A stretch of DNA of 64,000 nucleotides from Diphasiastrum complanatum (Eukaryota > Streptophyta > Lycopodiopsida > Lycopodiales > Lycopodiaceae). The translations under genes and the position numbers were made by a program. The notes below the pieces were generated by a model. That model saw only the letters and a list, made by a program, of their open reading frames with translations. It was not told where the DNA came from and made no database searches. Position 1 is the first letter of the stretch. Each line of letters begins with the position of its first letter. The stretch is taken from positions 64,841,370 through 64,905,369 of the forward strand of contig CM055096.1 of assembly GCA_029204225.1 (NCBI GenBank), read 5' to 3'. Positions 43,996 to 54,840 of this stretch are shown piece by piece.

Positions 43996-46627
43996 CAAAC
44001 TTACTCTTACTCTCTTAATAACATAAAACAACACAAATATAGAATTCTTGATCAACAAAGGAGGCCCATATATGTTGAAGAAGAAATTGTTGCAACAAAA
44101 ATCGTTGCACCAAAACAGGCGAAAGTGTGAAAGTACTGTACTTTAGGACCATAAATGGATCTACAAAATATCCACAAGAGTGATTGGATGCTTGCTTAAG
44201 AATCTATCAAAAAACTAGACACAAAAAAGTTGATCTAGATTGGCAATTTGACAAACAACAAGCATTAACAATCAAAAGCATTGATAAACATTGAAATTCG
44301 AGCCCACACGTGTGTACTACAGGCTGTAGTATGGCCTTCAACCTGAGAAACAAGTAGAAATTGATTTGGTTTCATTTGGATCACAAAAACTCAATGTACA
44401 TAATGAACTAGCTTGAGATTGCCAATGAGCTCCAAAAATTTTCTATCTTCTCACTATGGGAGCTTGGAATACATAGCAAATTCGACTTCCTTCTTAAAGT
44501 TAGGTGGATTTCCAGCATGTAATAAGGAAGTTAACTCACCCTTCTTGCCCTAAAATGAAACCCTAGCCTAGATCCTAGAGTTATGCTTGGTAGGTAGCTA
44601 GTTGGTCAAATTTTCACCTTAAACTTAGGTGTAGGTCCTATAAAGTAGGGATGAGCACCATGACCAACTCTCTTGACTTGACCTAACCTACATTAGGATG
44701 AGTTTCCCACGTGGCATCATGGCCTCACATCTGTGGGACCCACTTGTGTACACAATTTACACTATTCTACATGGTTTTTGATCAAGCTAGATTTGCCAAT
44801 TTTTGGCAATTCTTCATAGAAAGACCAGATTCTTTAAAGAAAAGGTGATGGGCATGCAGTTTCTTGATTGTCGGAAGTGTCAACACCACCACCAAGAGAT
44901 GTGAGGGAGGAGATAAGAAGCAACTAGAGACACCAAATGGCGATGGCGATGGCGTATAAAAGGATTGTGATCAAGCACCCACATAAATGAATAGGAGATC
45001 TCCCCTTAGTATTACTTGTAATTATGCACAAATGAATATGTTGCATGAATTCATTGATTACAAGTCTTTGATTGACATGCAAAGTGAATGTTTTATTTAC
45101 ATGCTAGCCATGAAATCTCTTTCATGCAAACATTCAAGGAGAGTCATGTTATTCATAGCTTCATTGCATACCCCTGCATGCTATTTTAGCCCTCCAACAA
45201 GGTCCAAACCTTAAGTGTTCAGACCACCACCACAATTTAGCCTTTAACGTTACCTTTCTTCCAAACTCCATTGACTGACGTGAACACATAATATTGCCTT
45301 GCAAGGCAAGGCCAAAAATGTGTGGATGAGCACATGCCGACCCAAACGAATGCGTGCTTTTAAGATATGAGGGCCAAGGGGAACACCGGTTGCATCTAAG
45401 GAGCACGGGGCCCTTTGGCCCCAGTGCATCCTCAACCACAGATTTAAAAATAAAAATAAAAATTGGCTGCCCGGGCGCCAGATGTCTTGGCAACAAAAAT
45501 GTTATCCCATAAGAATATGGGATTGCTGAGAGGGGATATACAGGCCCGACGCCACCTGCGCACTGCCTAGCGCCCATCGCCCTGCACGGCACCCACCCCG
45601 TAGCTGGCGGCGCCTAGTTCGCCTGCCCTGTGCCACTCGGAGCTGCCCTGCGGCTGCCCGACGCCCAACTCACCTGCCCGATGCCGCTCGGGAGCTGACC
45701 GGTGCCCACCCGCGCTGCCTGGGACCTCGACCAAGGGCAGTGCCCACAAAAATCAGCTGCGCCATCAATTTTTGACGGGCACTGCCGCCGGAACCTAGGC
45801 CACACGTGGCGTCCAAAAACTGGCCGGGGCCAAACACCAACCTTAGAGCGTCAATGGAGAACCACCCCAAATTTGAGTACCCTACTTGTGAGCACGGGTT
45901 AGGGTTTTGTGATAGACGATAATATGAGTGTACGGTAGGCTGGAAATAAAGACGAACAAAGCCAGTCGGTTCGTATCTCGCCCATCGCCATCGTCGTTCT
46001 CCCTTTCAGATTTAAAATTTTCTTGCGTTTTGTAGCTCAAGTTCTGTATCCCACGGCTAATCTCGTCTTCCTGGAACGCATTCGTGCCTGTTTTGAACTC
46101 GTGGATCAAAGTTTTGATGTATTAAACTTACCCTTTTCCTTTTCCTTAAGATTTCCCACGCATCCATCCCTCCATCCATCAGTGTAATGCCGAAACCGTA
46201 CCCTTTTCACCCTTCCTTTTTTCAGGCACTGCATATCGATCAACCTCTGAGTCTCGATTAGGTCAAGGTCTTTGATCTTCGTTAGGTTCTAGAAAAACGG
46301 TAATGCTTCATATTCGAGTGCCGGTTCAGAGCAGTTTGTGCAATCTGCTTGGGGTTTCTGAAGTATTGTGCATTTTGATACCGAAGCAGTTTTGAAGCTG
46401 ATAGGAAATCACCTTCTAGATATCCGAAGACGCCATAGCTTTCAAGGTTCCAAATGCACGGGGTACATTGCTGGTTGAGTGCCGTCAAAAGTTGTGTTTG
46501 GTCTTTAATGCTATGGGATGTTGAGCTTTGCTGAACATATTTTTGTTGACAAAGTGACAGAATAGTAATTTTCCCTCTTGTGAAGGGTTTAGAAAGTTGA
46601 TCGTTGCAAAAAGGATTACGCCGAGCT
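43996..46627. other. Intergenic stretch upstream of the SAP-domain gene
   Basis: 43996-45240 has no coding signal; a TATAAAAGG at about 44956 after GGCGATGGCGATGGCG could belong to an unrecognised LTR. 45450-45880 is sharply GC-rich. 45900-46627 is pyrimidine-rich and probably holds the promoter and 5' untranslated region of the gene starting at 46628; no single start site can be chosen. Confidence 0.4.
45450..45880. other. GC-rich island
   Basis: A stretch of roughly 430 bp with a much higher GC content than its surroundings, with repeated GCCCGA/GCCTG words. It lies about 0.75 kb upstream of the SAP-domain start codon. The minus-strand frames over it (45161-45870) are low-complexity and have no family resemblance. 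Confidence 0.6.
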
Positions 46628-47166
46628 ATGGCTTCGGCTTTAGCAACTTTATCTTTGTCTCCTAAAACTTCACTTCCAGAGTGGAAGAAGATGAAGGTTC
46701 AGGAGTTGAGAGAAGTGTTGGCTAGCAAAGGTTTAGAAACCCTCGGATTAAAATCGTCTCTAATAGAACGATTAGAGAACTCTGCCAAATCAGACGAGAC
46801 CAAACCGGTTGCAGAAGGAACAGCTAGACCTTTGGAAGAAATAGAGGTCAAGGTGGAAGGTGAGCTCTCACAAAAACTCTCTAATCTACAGGATATGATT
46901 AAACCTATTGAAGAGTTGGCGAGCAGTGGTTCATCGGAGAAGCTTCCTGTTGCAGAGCAGCTTATTGCGACTGAGACTAACGGAATTGTGAAACAGATTG
47001 AAGAAAGAATGACATTGACTCCTGCAAGTGTTCTTGCACTCCAAGAAATCAATGGGATGGATGCAGCCCCTCCATCAGAGACACAGAAGAAGAAACGACG
47101 CGCTGAAAGATTTGGAGTAGAATTTCAAATGTCAGAGCAAGAAAAGAGGAGGCTACGGGCTACAAG
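46628..47166 (+). CDS. SAP-domain protein with Tho1/MOS11-type repeats, exon 1
   Basis: Start chosen at ATG 46628 (MASALATLSL); upstream in-frame codons lack an ATG. Residues about 20-52 form a SAP domain (EWKKMKVQELREVLASKGLE, then LKSSLIERL), a DNA/RNA-binding helix-turn-helix. A glutamate-rich linker follows, then the basic motif KKKRRAERFGVEFQMSEQEK, which matches the Tho1/MOS11 C-terminal repeat (RAERFG). Proteins of this type (yeast Tho1, human SARNP/CIP29, Arabidopsis MOS11) act with the TREX complex in nuclear mRNA export. The exon ends at a GT donor (47167) inside an Arg codon; the next exon restores a second RFG repeat. The family assignment is confident, the exact orthologue is not. 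Confidence 0.85.
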
Positions 47167-48024
47167 GTACACTATGGAGGTTATGAGAGGAATTTGATAA
47201 GAACAAGAGACTTGTTTAAGATAATTTTGAAATAATTTGTGTAGATAAATTTTGCTTTTTTTCAATATGGTAAGAAATTTTAGCAACAAGCCAGAGTTTG
47301 AATTTTGATTGAAAGCTTTCTTGGGTAGTATAGGGCTGTGTTATATTCCCCACAAATACGCCTCCTTTTCAAACAATCATGTGTAAGTTCTTTGGAGAGT
47401 GCATTTTAGACAATAAAACACCAAGGAGCTGCATTGTTCTTTACTTATTATATGTGCATGTTACATGTTAGAAGTCCATGAGTGTAGTTGATCAGTCCAT
47501 TATTGGCTTATTAGACATTATTAGAAATGCAATATGCATTGGCAAGTTTAGCAGCGCAAGGTCTATCAATTTTAAAAGCCTCTACTTTATATTTTGAGAG
47601 CAAAGCACATTGCATCATATGGTTTGATCTTAGCTCGTCTTTTAAGGTTGAATGTGTAGGGGCTTTTGAAAAAGATGACAAACAACATTTAATTGGTCAT
47701 TTACCTTTTTGAGATGCAATTTATCAATTTTCAGCTAATATTTCTTATGTTTGTTTTATCATAGTGAATGCATGGAATACCTCACTTGCTTTTAACAAAG
47801 ACCTCAATTTTCCTTTTTTATAAGCATATATGCCTAGACACGCCCAAATTCAACTCACAACAAATTGAAATCAGCTAGTCACTAGCTAAATGTTGGAAAT
47901 GAGCCTAGGAATTTCATAAGATCCCCATGAATAACATGTTGGCCTTTTAACAAGTGGTAACTCACTATGTTACATGCAAGAGTATGCCACAGGCAATAAA
48001 AAAAAAAATAGCAGTCTCCATGTA

Positions 48025-48190
48025 AAGATCGCCAATGGAAGATCCTTAAGATTCTATTGCAAACACCAAAAGAGAGATATGGAGCCAAACCACCCAACCA
48101 AAGAGAAACTGGAGATCAAACCTTAATCAGCTTCACTCCGCGATTGAATACAAGAGGAGAAGATTCTGGCAACTAAATTCCGGAATTTGG
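48025..48190. repeat. Dispersed repeat copy B
   Basis: Direct-orientation relative of 19835-20010 (shared GGAGCCAAACCACCCAA and AATCAGCTTCACTCC). It sits immediately upstream of the hAT relic. Confidence 0.6.
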
Positions 48191-48199
48191 ATGTGGAGT

Positions 48200-48800
48200 T
48201 GTGAGAGAGGAGCATGCATGCATCATGAGAGAGCTCGACCCCATACAACATGCTTGGGTCGCATATGCTTGCTCTATTCTATCAAATGGGTGGAATGATA
48301 TTAGGCACATTTCTATTATCAACATCTTGGTTTCATGTCCATTGGACATTGCATTTCTCAAGGTGTGGAAGCTTCCTGAATTGGTGTGGGGAGAGTTTAC
48401 TTTTATGAGCATATATGCTCATTAGTCATTGAGTTGGGGGCGCAACATGTAGTGTAGGTGGTCATCAACAATGCTAGAAATTCTGTGGCAATGGGTGATC
48501 TTTCAGAGAGAGACTATCCTGCTATTGTGCGGACCTTGTGTGCAGCACAATGCACTGATCTTTTGATTCATGACATGGGAGGCCTTTTTTGGGTTTCCAC
48601 CATCACATGCAGTGCTGTTCTCTTCGTCACATTTGTGATCGGGAAGAGGGCCCTCACCATCTTCATTACATACAACTCATTGGATCTAAAGAAGGCAGCA
48701 CCTAGACGCTTTGTCTACCGTTTTGTTGTGTTGGAGTGGTTGCTTCGGGTTTGACCTGCATTGCAGTAGATGGCAACCAGCCCGCTACTATGATGCCATT
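48200..48800 (+). pseudogene. hAT transposase relic (DUF659 part)
   Basis: Plus-strand frames encode NGWNDIRHISIINILVSCPL, DIAFLKVWK, a break, then INNARNSVAMGDL, AIVRTLCAAQCTDLLIHDMG and KKAAPRRFVYRFVVLEWLL. The order (D-G-W-x-D-x-x, S-I-I-N-x-L-V, then A-A-x-C-x-D-L and the x-x-R-F motif) is that of plant hAT transposases of the DUF659 group. Interrupted by a stop at about 48423 and a frame change. No dimerisation domain or BED finger is seen. Confidence 0.78.
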
Positions 48801-48939
48801 GTGTGAATTCAACAATGGGATCGTAGCAGTGATCGGATTGGACTTGGGTCGTTTCAAAAACCAGGAAAAAACCACTTCTATAAGGCTCCTTCATAATTCG
48901 GTACCATTTATGATTGTAAATAATAGATTGGAGTCTTGA

Positions 48940-50056
48940 TTGTAAATAATAAATTGGAGTCCCCCTATCTTCCCAATTCGCTTATCTTCACTCCCTCTCC
49001 AGCTCCTTGCCTTTCTCCCTCTCCCTCGTTGCCAAATAAGTTTTTTCCAAAGTCTTTGTCGCGGCAAAATAAGACTTGACCTATTTATGTGTACAAAGCT
49101 TTTGAAATTGATTTCTTGTTTTGAAACGTTTGAAACAAACCGAAACAGAATTTGGCCTTCAAAATGTTGAATCATGAAACATTGATCCGCATCCAAAAAA
49201 GCACACTATACAATTTCATTGCTATGTTTGGAGCCCTACCTAAGTTGCGTTGGAACGACCTTCCAGAAGCATAGTGTTTCAGAATATTGGAACCCCGAAA
49301 AAGAAAAACCTAAATTGTAGTATTTATAGCCATTGGAGCTCTGGTAGGAGACGCACACACTAGGAGCAATAGTACCTTTTGAAATCTAGTGAGTTATATT
49401 GTACGCAACGCATCTATGCCAAGTTAGTGACTTCTGTCTTCTGTCTTCTGTCATGCCTTCTTAATGATATCAAAGCCAAAGCTTGCATGTTAAAAACCTA
49501 GAGTGTTCACTGATGAGGAAGGAGTGCTACCAAGAGAGGCAATCAAACCTCATGAGGATCAAGTTGTCACTTTGGAATTTGCATTATGCTAGCTTTAACT
49601 ACCAATAATTGCTCATTCCGAAGGATTTCTCAGAACATCTTCTAGATGCATGGATACGGTCTCGTAACCATATAGAACTATGTTCTAGAATGCGATGCAT
49701 CCATGAGCCCTACTTACATTTGCTATCCCGTTATGGTTCAAAGCCTATCATCACATGATAGTTGCTAGGAACATTTTCAATCAATAGGCTTGATCCCAGG
49801 TAATGCTACTTTGACCCCAATACTGGCAAATCACTTTGCTCAAAGGCATTAAGAAAGGGCGTGAGTATGAAAATAAGTAGTTTGAAGTGATTTTAACTCC
49901 AATGTTCCCATTAATTGGTGTCAAGAAATAATTGGAGAGTGATACATAACATTGAGTGCTATAAAACACGAAGATTCAAAAACCAAAAATGCAGGTGAAA
50001 TCATCGAAGGTGGACATTTGGACCAGGTTTGGCCCAATAAGGTTTTATAAAAGATA
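48940..50056. other. No recognisable feature
   Basis: Intron sequence between the hAT relic and the MITE; frames at 48891-49196 and 49781-50103 (minus) have no family resemblance. Confidence 0.3.
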
Positions 50057-50064
50057 ATTACGCC

Positions 50065-50300
50065 CAAAGTACCCCATGGAACAGGTGCCGTACCACGGCA
50101 CACGTGCTGTGGTACGGCACCTGTTTTCTTGTTTGTTTTTGAAATTTTTTTTTCACTTAAAAATGACTAGAAAAAAATTTTGAAAAAAAAAAAAATAGGT
50201 GCCGTGGAACTTTCCACGGCGCTGAAGTTCCACGGCACCTGTATGGCACCCACGGCACCCGTGCCGTACCAGATGCCGTACCACGGCACCTGGAACTTTG
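50065..50300. mobile_element. 236-bp MITE, hAT-like
   Basis: Terminal inverted repeats begin CAAAGT and are continued by inverted AGGTGCCGT-type sequence. The 8-bp direct repeat ATTACGCC flanks it exactly (50057-50064 and 50301-50308). An 8-bp target duplication and a CA-starting terminus fit the hAT superfamily. The interior is built of many copies of GGTGCCGTGG/CCACGGCACC in both orientations around an A/T-rich centre, so it folds heavily on itself. It is non-coding. Confidence 0.8.
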
Positions 50301-50744
50301 ATTACGCCTTAAGGAGGCTTTCACAAGGTTCTTGGCCATTCGAATCTCGATCAATACACCTTTTGTCCAAAGAATCTAAGGGCTTATTAATTTAGGTTTT
50401 TGGTAACAAACTTTATATAGCCGCACCTTTTGATGACAAACTAATGGTCATTTGGATTGCAACTAGCTGTGGACCCCTCCACAATGACAAAAAAATTTGC
50501 AAATTTTTTGCAATTCGGGACAGAGTTTCTGGTCCCGGATCGCTGGCGAGTCGGATCGCATGATCCGGATTGTTTTTGCAGTGGATCGCGATCTGCTGCA
50601 ACACAGTTATGAACGATGTCACATTGTTCTCTTCCTCTTCTATATGTCATTGGAACTACATCTTAGAAATTCTAACTGCATCTATTTTTTTTGGAGTCCA
50701 CTTTTTTTCAAGCCTTTGACTCATGAGCGCCTTCTACTTTTCAG

Positions 50745-50864
50745 GTTTGGGGCAGCCTCAAGTAAGTTTGAGAAAGGATATCAGTTAACTTGGGCGCATT
50801 CCAATAAACTTAGTCCTACATCAAAAGAAATAGAGGCAGAAAAGCGAAAGGCTCGTGCAGCTAG
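50745..50864 (+). CDS. SAP-domain/MOS11-type protein, exon 2
   Basis: Follows a TTTTCAG acceptor (50738-50744). It completes the split Arg codon and encodes FGAASSKFEKGYQLTWAHSN and KLSPTSKEIEAEKRKARAAR, a second Tho1/MOS11-type repeat, before a GT donor at 50865. The next exon should begin with another FG repeat; I find none in the remaining window. If the donor were not used, the frame would run 27 more codons to a stop near 50945. So the gene either continues far downstream, past transposons, or ends with this read-through. Confidence 0.75.
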
Positions 50865-51259
50865 GTATGAACATGACATTGCTTATTATTTTGTGTTTCA
50901 TGCGTACGGGTATATTGTCAAGTGTATGCATCTTTTCATCATTTGAATAATCTTTATGTGAATGGTGAAATTGGATGTGCAACCTCCTTGCTACATCTGT
51001 TGAAAGTGTTAAGGAATAAATGAAACTTTTTGAATTTGCTCTTACCTTTTTTTTTAAATATATGAATTGACACAAAGATTGTAAAGAGCTTATCTCATTC
51101 AACGAGTTGATATTCACACTTTTGCATTGGAAGAACATTACATTTTAAAGGAAGCCCTATTTTTTAGAGGGGAGGGGAGTTGGTTTCCTACTTAGGACTG
51201 AAATTGCTGAGTCTAGAATTTGGGTTGTTATTATGTTCTAGCTAATGTTATTTTTATAC
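50865..51259 (+). other. Flank or intron after SAP-domain exon 2
   Basis: AT-rich; no further exon with FG-repeat coding recognised. Confidence 0.4.
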
Positions 51260-51589
51260 GTTGTGTTTTTTGAAGATTAGAGCACACAACAATCTTTCAA
51301 TCCATGAGAAATATAGAGAATACAAAGCTTGCAATTAGAGAAATCAGAATAGTACAATGATACAATCAGAATGATCCAAGTGAGAGAGTTGAAGTGACTA
51401 CCATAATGTCCCTACACAATTGGTCTTGTGATACCAAAGTCCTTTTACATTTATAGAAATTGGACTTTCATTCAATCACATTATATGGCGCTTGGGTGTA
51501 TCGAGTCATTTTTGATCTGGCACCTTGTCCATTACTCTTGCCAAGTCTTGAAGTCATCTATCATGGAGGTGAAGATCATACCTCCAACA
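51260..51589 (-). repeat. Probable copia LTR
   Basis: On the minus strand a purine tract (CAAGGGGTAG) is followed by TGTTGGAGGTATG (51589 leftwards), the typical start of a copia 3' LTR, and a TATA-like CTATAAATG lies at about 51450. The left end is uncertain. Confidence 0.45.
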
Positions 51590-52764
51590 CTACCCCTTGA
51601 GTGAACATCAATGATTTAGCAACAAGCAATTTTTGAACAAAATATCCAAGAGCGATACAAACAACAGTGTACTCTCCTGCATTTGTAAAGTCTATAAGAG
51701 GCTGAAATAAAACTATCCTACATCGAAGGGAGTCTAGCTTCTAGGCTACAAAATAAAGGAATCAATTTTTTTTATGATATAACACATAAAAAATAGTGAT
51801 TAGCAAGCCGTACATGCTATGTGGCCAAATACCAATATCATGACTTTGCCAAAGCGTGCTATGAAAATGTTGTTGCCACATATGAATATTGATGTCATCA
51901 ATTGGTTATAGTGTGCCATGAAGATGTTGCTTCATACCTAAGGACTTGGCCGCAATGTACCCTTAGAACTTTTGTGCATGATCGTAAAATGGGTTCTACT
52001 TGCAAAAGCTGTCACCCTCTATCACTCTTCTACAATTCCCAAATTAATGGTCTTGCAGCATTTTATTTGATTGTCTTCCATCGTAGGAGTCCCTTTTTGT
52101 AGTTGAACAGCCTCAACTATTGTCAAAAGATAGGTAGTATAGAAATCGCCAAAGAAGTACGAAAGTGGAAAAGTGGAGGTCTGCTTACCTGACAAGGACA
52201 AACCAGATTCTGCTCCTTCCCGCGCTGCCATGTGGCATAGTCCTGCAGCGGACAGGTGGCAGAAATTTGTGGACAGTGATTCCGCTGGAATCTGAGGGTT
52301 GCGAACAGAAATCCACGCGGTTCTGTGAGCGGAAAACACGTCCCAAAGATTAGCGAGGTACAGCAACTGTCCGCGGCAGTCTGTGGAGAAGGGTGCGGAC
52401 CAGCGAGGTGGGGTGTCCTGGGCGGCAGCTGGCAAAGAATCCCTAGCAGGTGGTCCAGGTCACCAAACTTATTTGTCAAAAAGTTCTGGACAGGCTTAGA
52501 TGGCAAAGTGTTGCCATTTGGCAGATTGTGATCAAGCATGTAAAGGGAGGCATGCCTCTCCTATGCTTAGCTTCATGAGAAGAGAGAGTGGAGGTGGTGG
52601 TACATCTCTTCCTTTGCTGTCTTCTTATCCTTGTGGCAGCCATGGACAATACCATTTGGATAGTAGAGGAGCCAGCAAGCTTGAGATTGTATTTGCCTTA
52701 AGTTGATTGTGTTCTCTTCCAACTCTTATTTCCTTCCTTAATTCACATCTCTTTCTCTTGAATA
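51590..52764. other. Unassigned stretch
   Basis: 51590-52020 may be the end of a copia RNase H on the minus strand but is too decayed to call. 52150-52530 is moderately GC-rich with overlapping small frames on both strands and no recognisable family. 52540-52764 leads directly into a gypsy gag start and may be its leader. Confidence 0.3.
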
Positions 52765-53497
52765 ATGGATCCTAATCCTACCACACAGCCAATGTCTCCT
52801 ACTCATGAGGTTACAACATCTACCTCTACCTTGGATTCCGAATCATTATTGCTGGCAATTAATAATCTACAACAACAGATTGTTGTTTGCAATCCAAACA
52901 TTCTCGGGATCAGCAAGATTTGAAGGAATTGTAACAATTAAGGCACCTATTGCATCAACCTTTGTTCACCCCTGAGATTTTCGCTGGAGAAAAGAAGGAT
53001 AGAACCCCTGAAGCGGTCTTGCTGTGGATTGATGGGTGGAACTTGCACTTCTCCATGCATGATTCATCCGACAACAACAAGATCAACTTTTCCGTCATAT
53101 GACTTGCGAGGTAAAGCTTTTACGTGGTGGCAAGATTTAAGGGGGTAAGCTTGAAGCAACTAACAATTGGGAAGATTTTTGTAAGGCCTTGAAGGCGGCC
53201 TTCCTTCCCATCTTAGATGACTTTGAAATTTTATCGTCAGTATGCAACGATACATATGGGGAACCGGCCCCTAGATCAATATTTACAAGGTTTCAAGAGG
53301 TTTATTCTCGTTTTGCAACTAGAATAGACCCTCTTTTGGTAAAATTGCATTTTATTCTTGGGTTGCCAAGAGACTACGAGCTAGAGGTTAGGAGGAACCA
53401 GCCTCTTATCCTCGAGGATGCGGTTCGCTTTGCTAGGATTTACAACGATACTCGTATGCTGGCCAAGGGCCATATTAGGCCTAGCCAGTTATCTTAG
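52765..53497 (+). pseudogene. gypsy gag relic
   Basis: Begins MDPNPTTQPMSPTHEV, breaks near 52920, then shows KAFTWWQDLRG in another frame (about 53115) and an intact tail at 53189-53497 (YSRFATRIDPLLVKLHFILG, RNQPLILEDAVRFARIYND). The zinc knuckle and protease are deleted: the tail passes within 30 bp to reverse transcriptase. Confidence 0.8.
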
Positions 53498-53499
53498 TT

Positions 53500-53811
53500 G
53501 ATAAAAAAGACGAAGGTACTCGTCTTTGTGTGGACTTTAAAAAATTAAATAAATTAACGATTAAAAACCGTTATCCTTTGCCACGAATGGATCATCTGGT
53601 TGATCGATTACATGGTGCAAAGTACTTCACCAAAATCGATTTGAGATTAGAGTATCATCAAATTCGTATAAAGACTGAGGATGTTGAAAAAATAGGATTC
53701 AGAACCAGGTATGGCCATTATGAGTTTCTGGTTTTGCCTTTTGGATTGACTAATGATCCAACGACTTTCCAGCAGATGATGAATGTTCTTCTTCGTCCAT
53801 ATTTGATAGGT
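53500..53811 (+). pseudogene. gypsy reverse transcriptase, first part
   Basis: [40 protein letters not shown] and [19 protein letters not shown], cut at LLRPYL just before the catalytic motif, which resumes at 54212. Confidence 0.88.
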
Positions 53812-54209
53812 CGGCTACATGGGAACTGCCCTTTCCTTTGAGGTCTTGAAACTGATCTTCGATGAAGATGACATTCCGGCTAGTGAATATCTTCGACTCG
53901 ATGGGATCGAACAACTTGTAGGCTTGATCTGAAGTAGTGTAGCTGATGAAAACACACTTGATACTTTGGAAGTTGAGCTTCTTCCTGAGATCATGAGGAA
54001 TTTGCACAAAAGCAGTACATCCAAAAACTCGTAAGTTTGATAAAGAAGGTTTGGTACCTGTCCAAACTTCGAATGGTGTTTTGTCTGAGAGGCCTTTAGT
54101 AGAACATCTGTTCTGAATATAGGTTGCTGTTGAAACAGCTTCAGCCCAGAAGCACTTCGGAAGTGTCGTATGTGATAACATGCACTTTGCCGATTCAACT
54201 AAGATTCTG
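53812..54209 (-). pseudogene. copia integrase patch inside gypsy RT
   Basis: The minus strand encodes RILVESAKCMLSHTTLPKCF, WAEAVSTATYIQNRC, KTPFEVWTGTKPSLSNLRVF and QAYKLFDPIESKIF: the second half of a copia integrase and its tail. It is open for about 130 codons, has no LTR, and is inserted precisely between two halves of the gypsy reverse transcriptase. A few bases at the right junction (AAGTTCGTCAT) can be read as either element. Confidence 0.88.
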
Positions 54210-54211
54210 AA

Positions 54212-54316
54212 GTTCGTCATAGTCTATTTAGATGATATTTTCAATTATAGTAAGACCTTGGAGGAGCATGAGGAGAATCTCAGGATTGTCTTAGAGTTAC
54301 TTAGATAGGAGAAACT
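54212..54316 (+). pseudogene. gypsy reverse transcriptase, continued
   Basis: KFVIVYLDDIFNYSKTLEEH with the YLDD active site, then LRIVLELLR and a stop. It follows directly from LLRPYL at 53811 if the copia patch is ignored. Confidence 0.85.
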
Positions 54317-54385
54317 TACCACGACTAGACCAGATATATGCTATGCTGTTGGTATTGTAAGTCAGTTGGTTTCCAGCCTAGGGCT
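54317..54385 (+). pseudogene. Short copia RNase H-region patch
   Basis: About 23 codons reading TTTRPDICYAVGIVSQLV, a copia-specific motif (R-P-D-I-x-Y-A-V), fused to gypsy sequence on both sides. Confidence 0.7.
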
Positions 54386-54524
54386 CCCATCTTCTGTTGG
54401 CCTCAAAAGCGTCAAGGTTAAAACAGTAGTTGAGTTCTTGCATGATATGCAAGAAATGTTGCTTGTTGCTCGCGAGAACGTATAAACGGCTCAAGATAGA
54501 GCCCAGTTTTATGCCATGATCTGC
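54386..54524 (+). pseudogene. gypsy integrase C-terminal piece
   Basis: VKVKTVVEFLHDMQEMLLVA followed by a stop and TAQDRAQFYA, from the integrase region that precedes the chromodomain. Confidence 0.75.
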
Positions 54525-54840
54525 CATATAATGCTACCTTCCTTTGCGCACGACTCTCCGAAAATCAAACTCCAACAACAAAAGTAACCAACGAGTGATT
54601 CTCCCTGTGTTGCAAGTTTTATTAACAAGATAAAGCAAGGGTTGATGGTCCGTATAAAAGGGAAAAATGGGTGGCCATCAAATAATGTCGAAATTTCTTA
54701 ACCGCATAAATCATAGCCAGTGCCTCCCGCTCTGTAGTCGAATAGTTTATTTCTGAATCACTGAGTTGTCGGCTAGCAAATTAGATTGGGAAATCCTTTT
54801 TGCATTCTCCTGGCTAGGTTAAGACTGCTCCCACTGCCGA
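54525..54840 (-). pseudogene. Inverted gypsy RNase H patch
   Basis: The minus strand reads INYSTTEREALAMIYAVKKF, RHYLMATHFSLFI and further RNase H sequence toward 54525, in the opposite direction to the host relic. It carries frame breaks. Confidence 0.75.

Larger units (their letters stand above)
47167..50744 (+). other. Intron of the SAP-domain gene
   Basis: A 3,578-bp intron with GT and AG ends. It contains a second copy of a dispersed repeat (48025-48190), a hAT transposase relic (48200-48800) and a MITE (50065-50300). A retained 5' portion would read only a few codons to a stop at about 47197. Confidence 0.75.

Noticed and set aside
45161-45592. 143-codon minus-strand frame
   Set aside because: Lies over the GC-rich island, has no family resemblance and is overlapped by other equally open frames.
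52022-52539. Overlapping frames of about 137 codons on the minus strand
   Set aside because: Two frames are open over the same bases, and neither shows a domain or a repeat-family motif.
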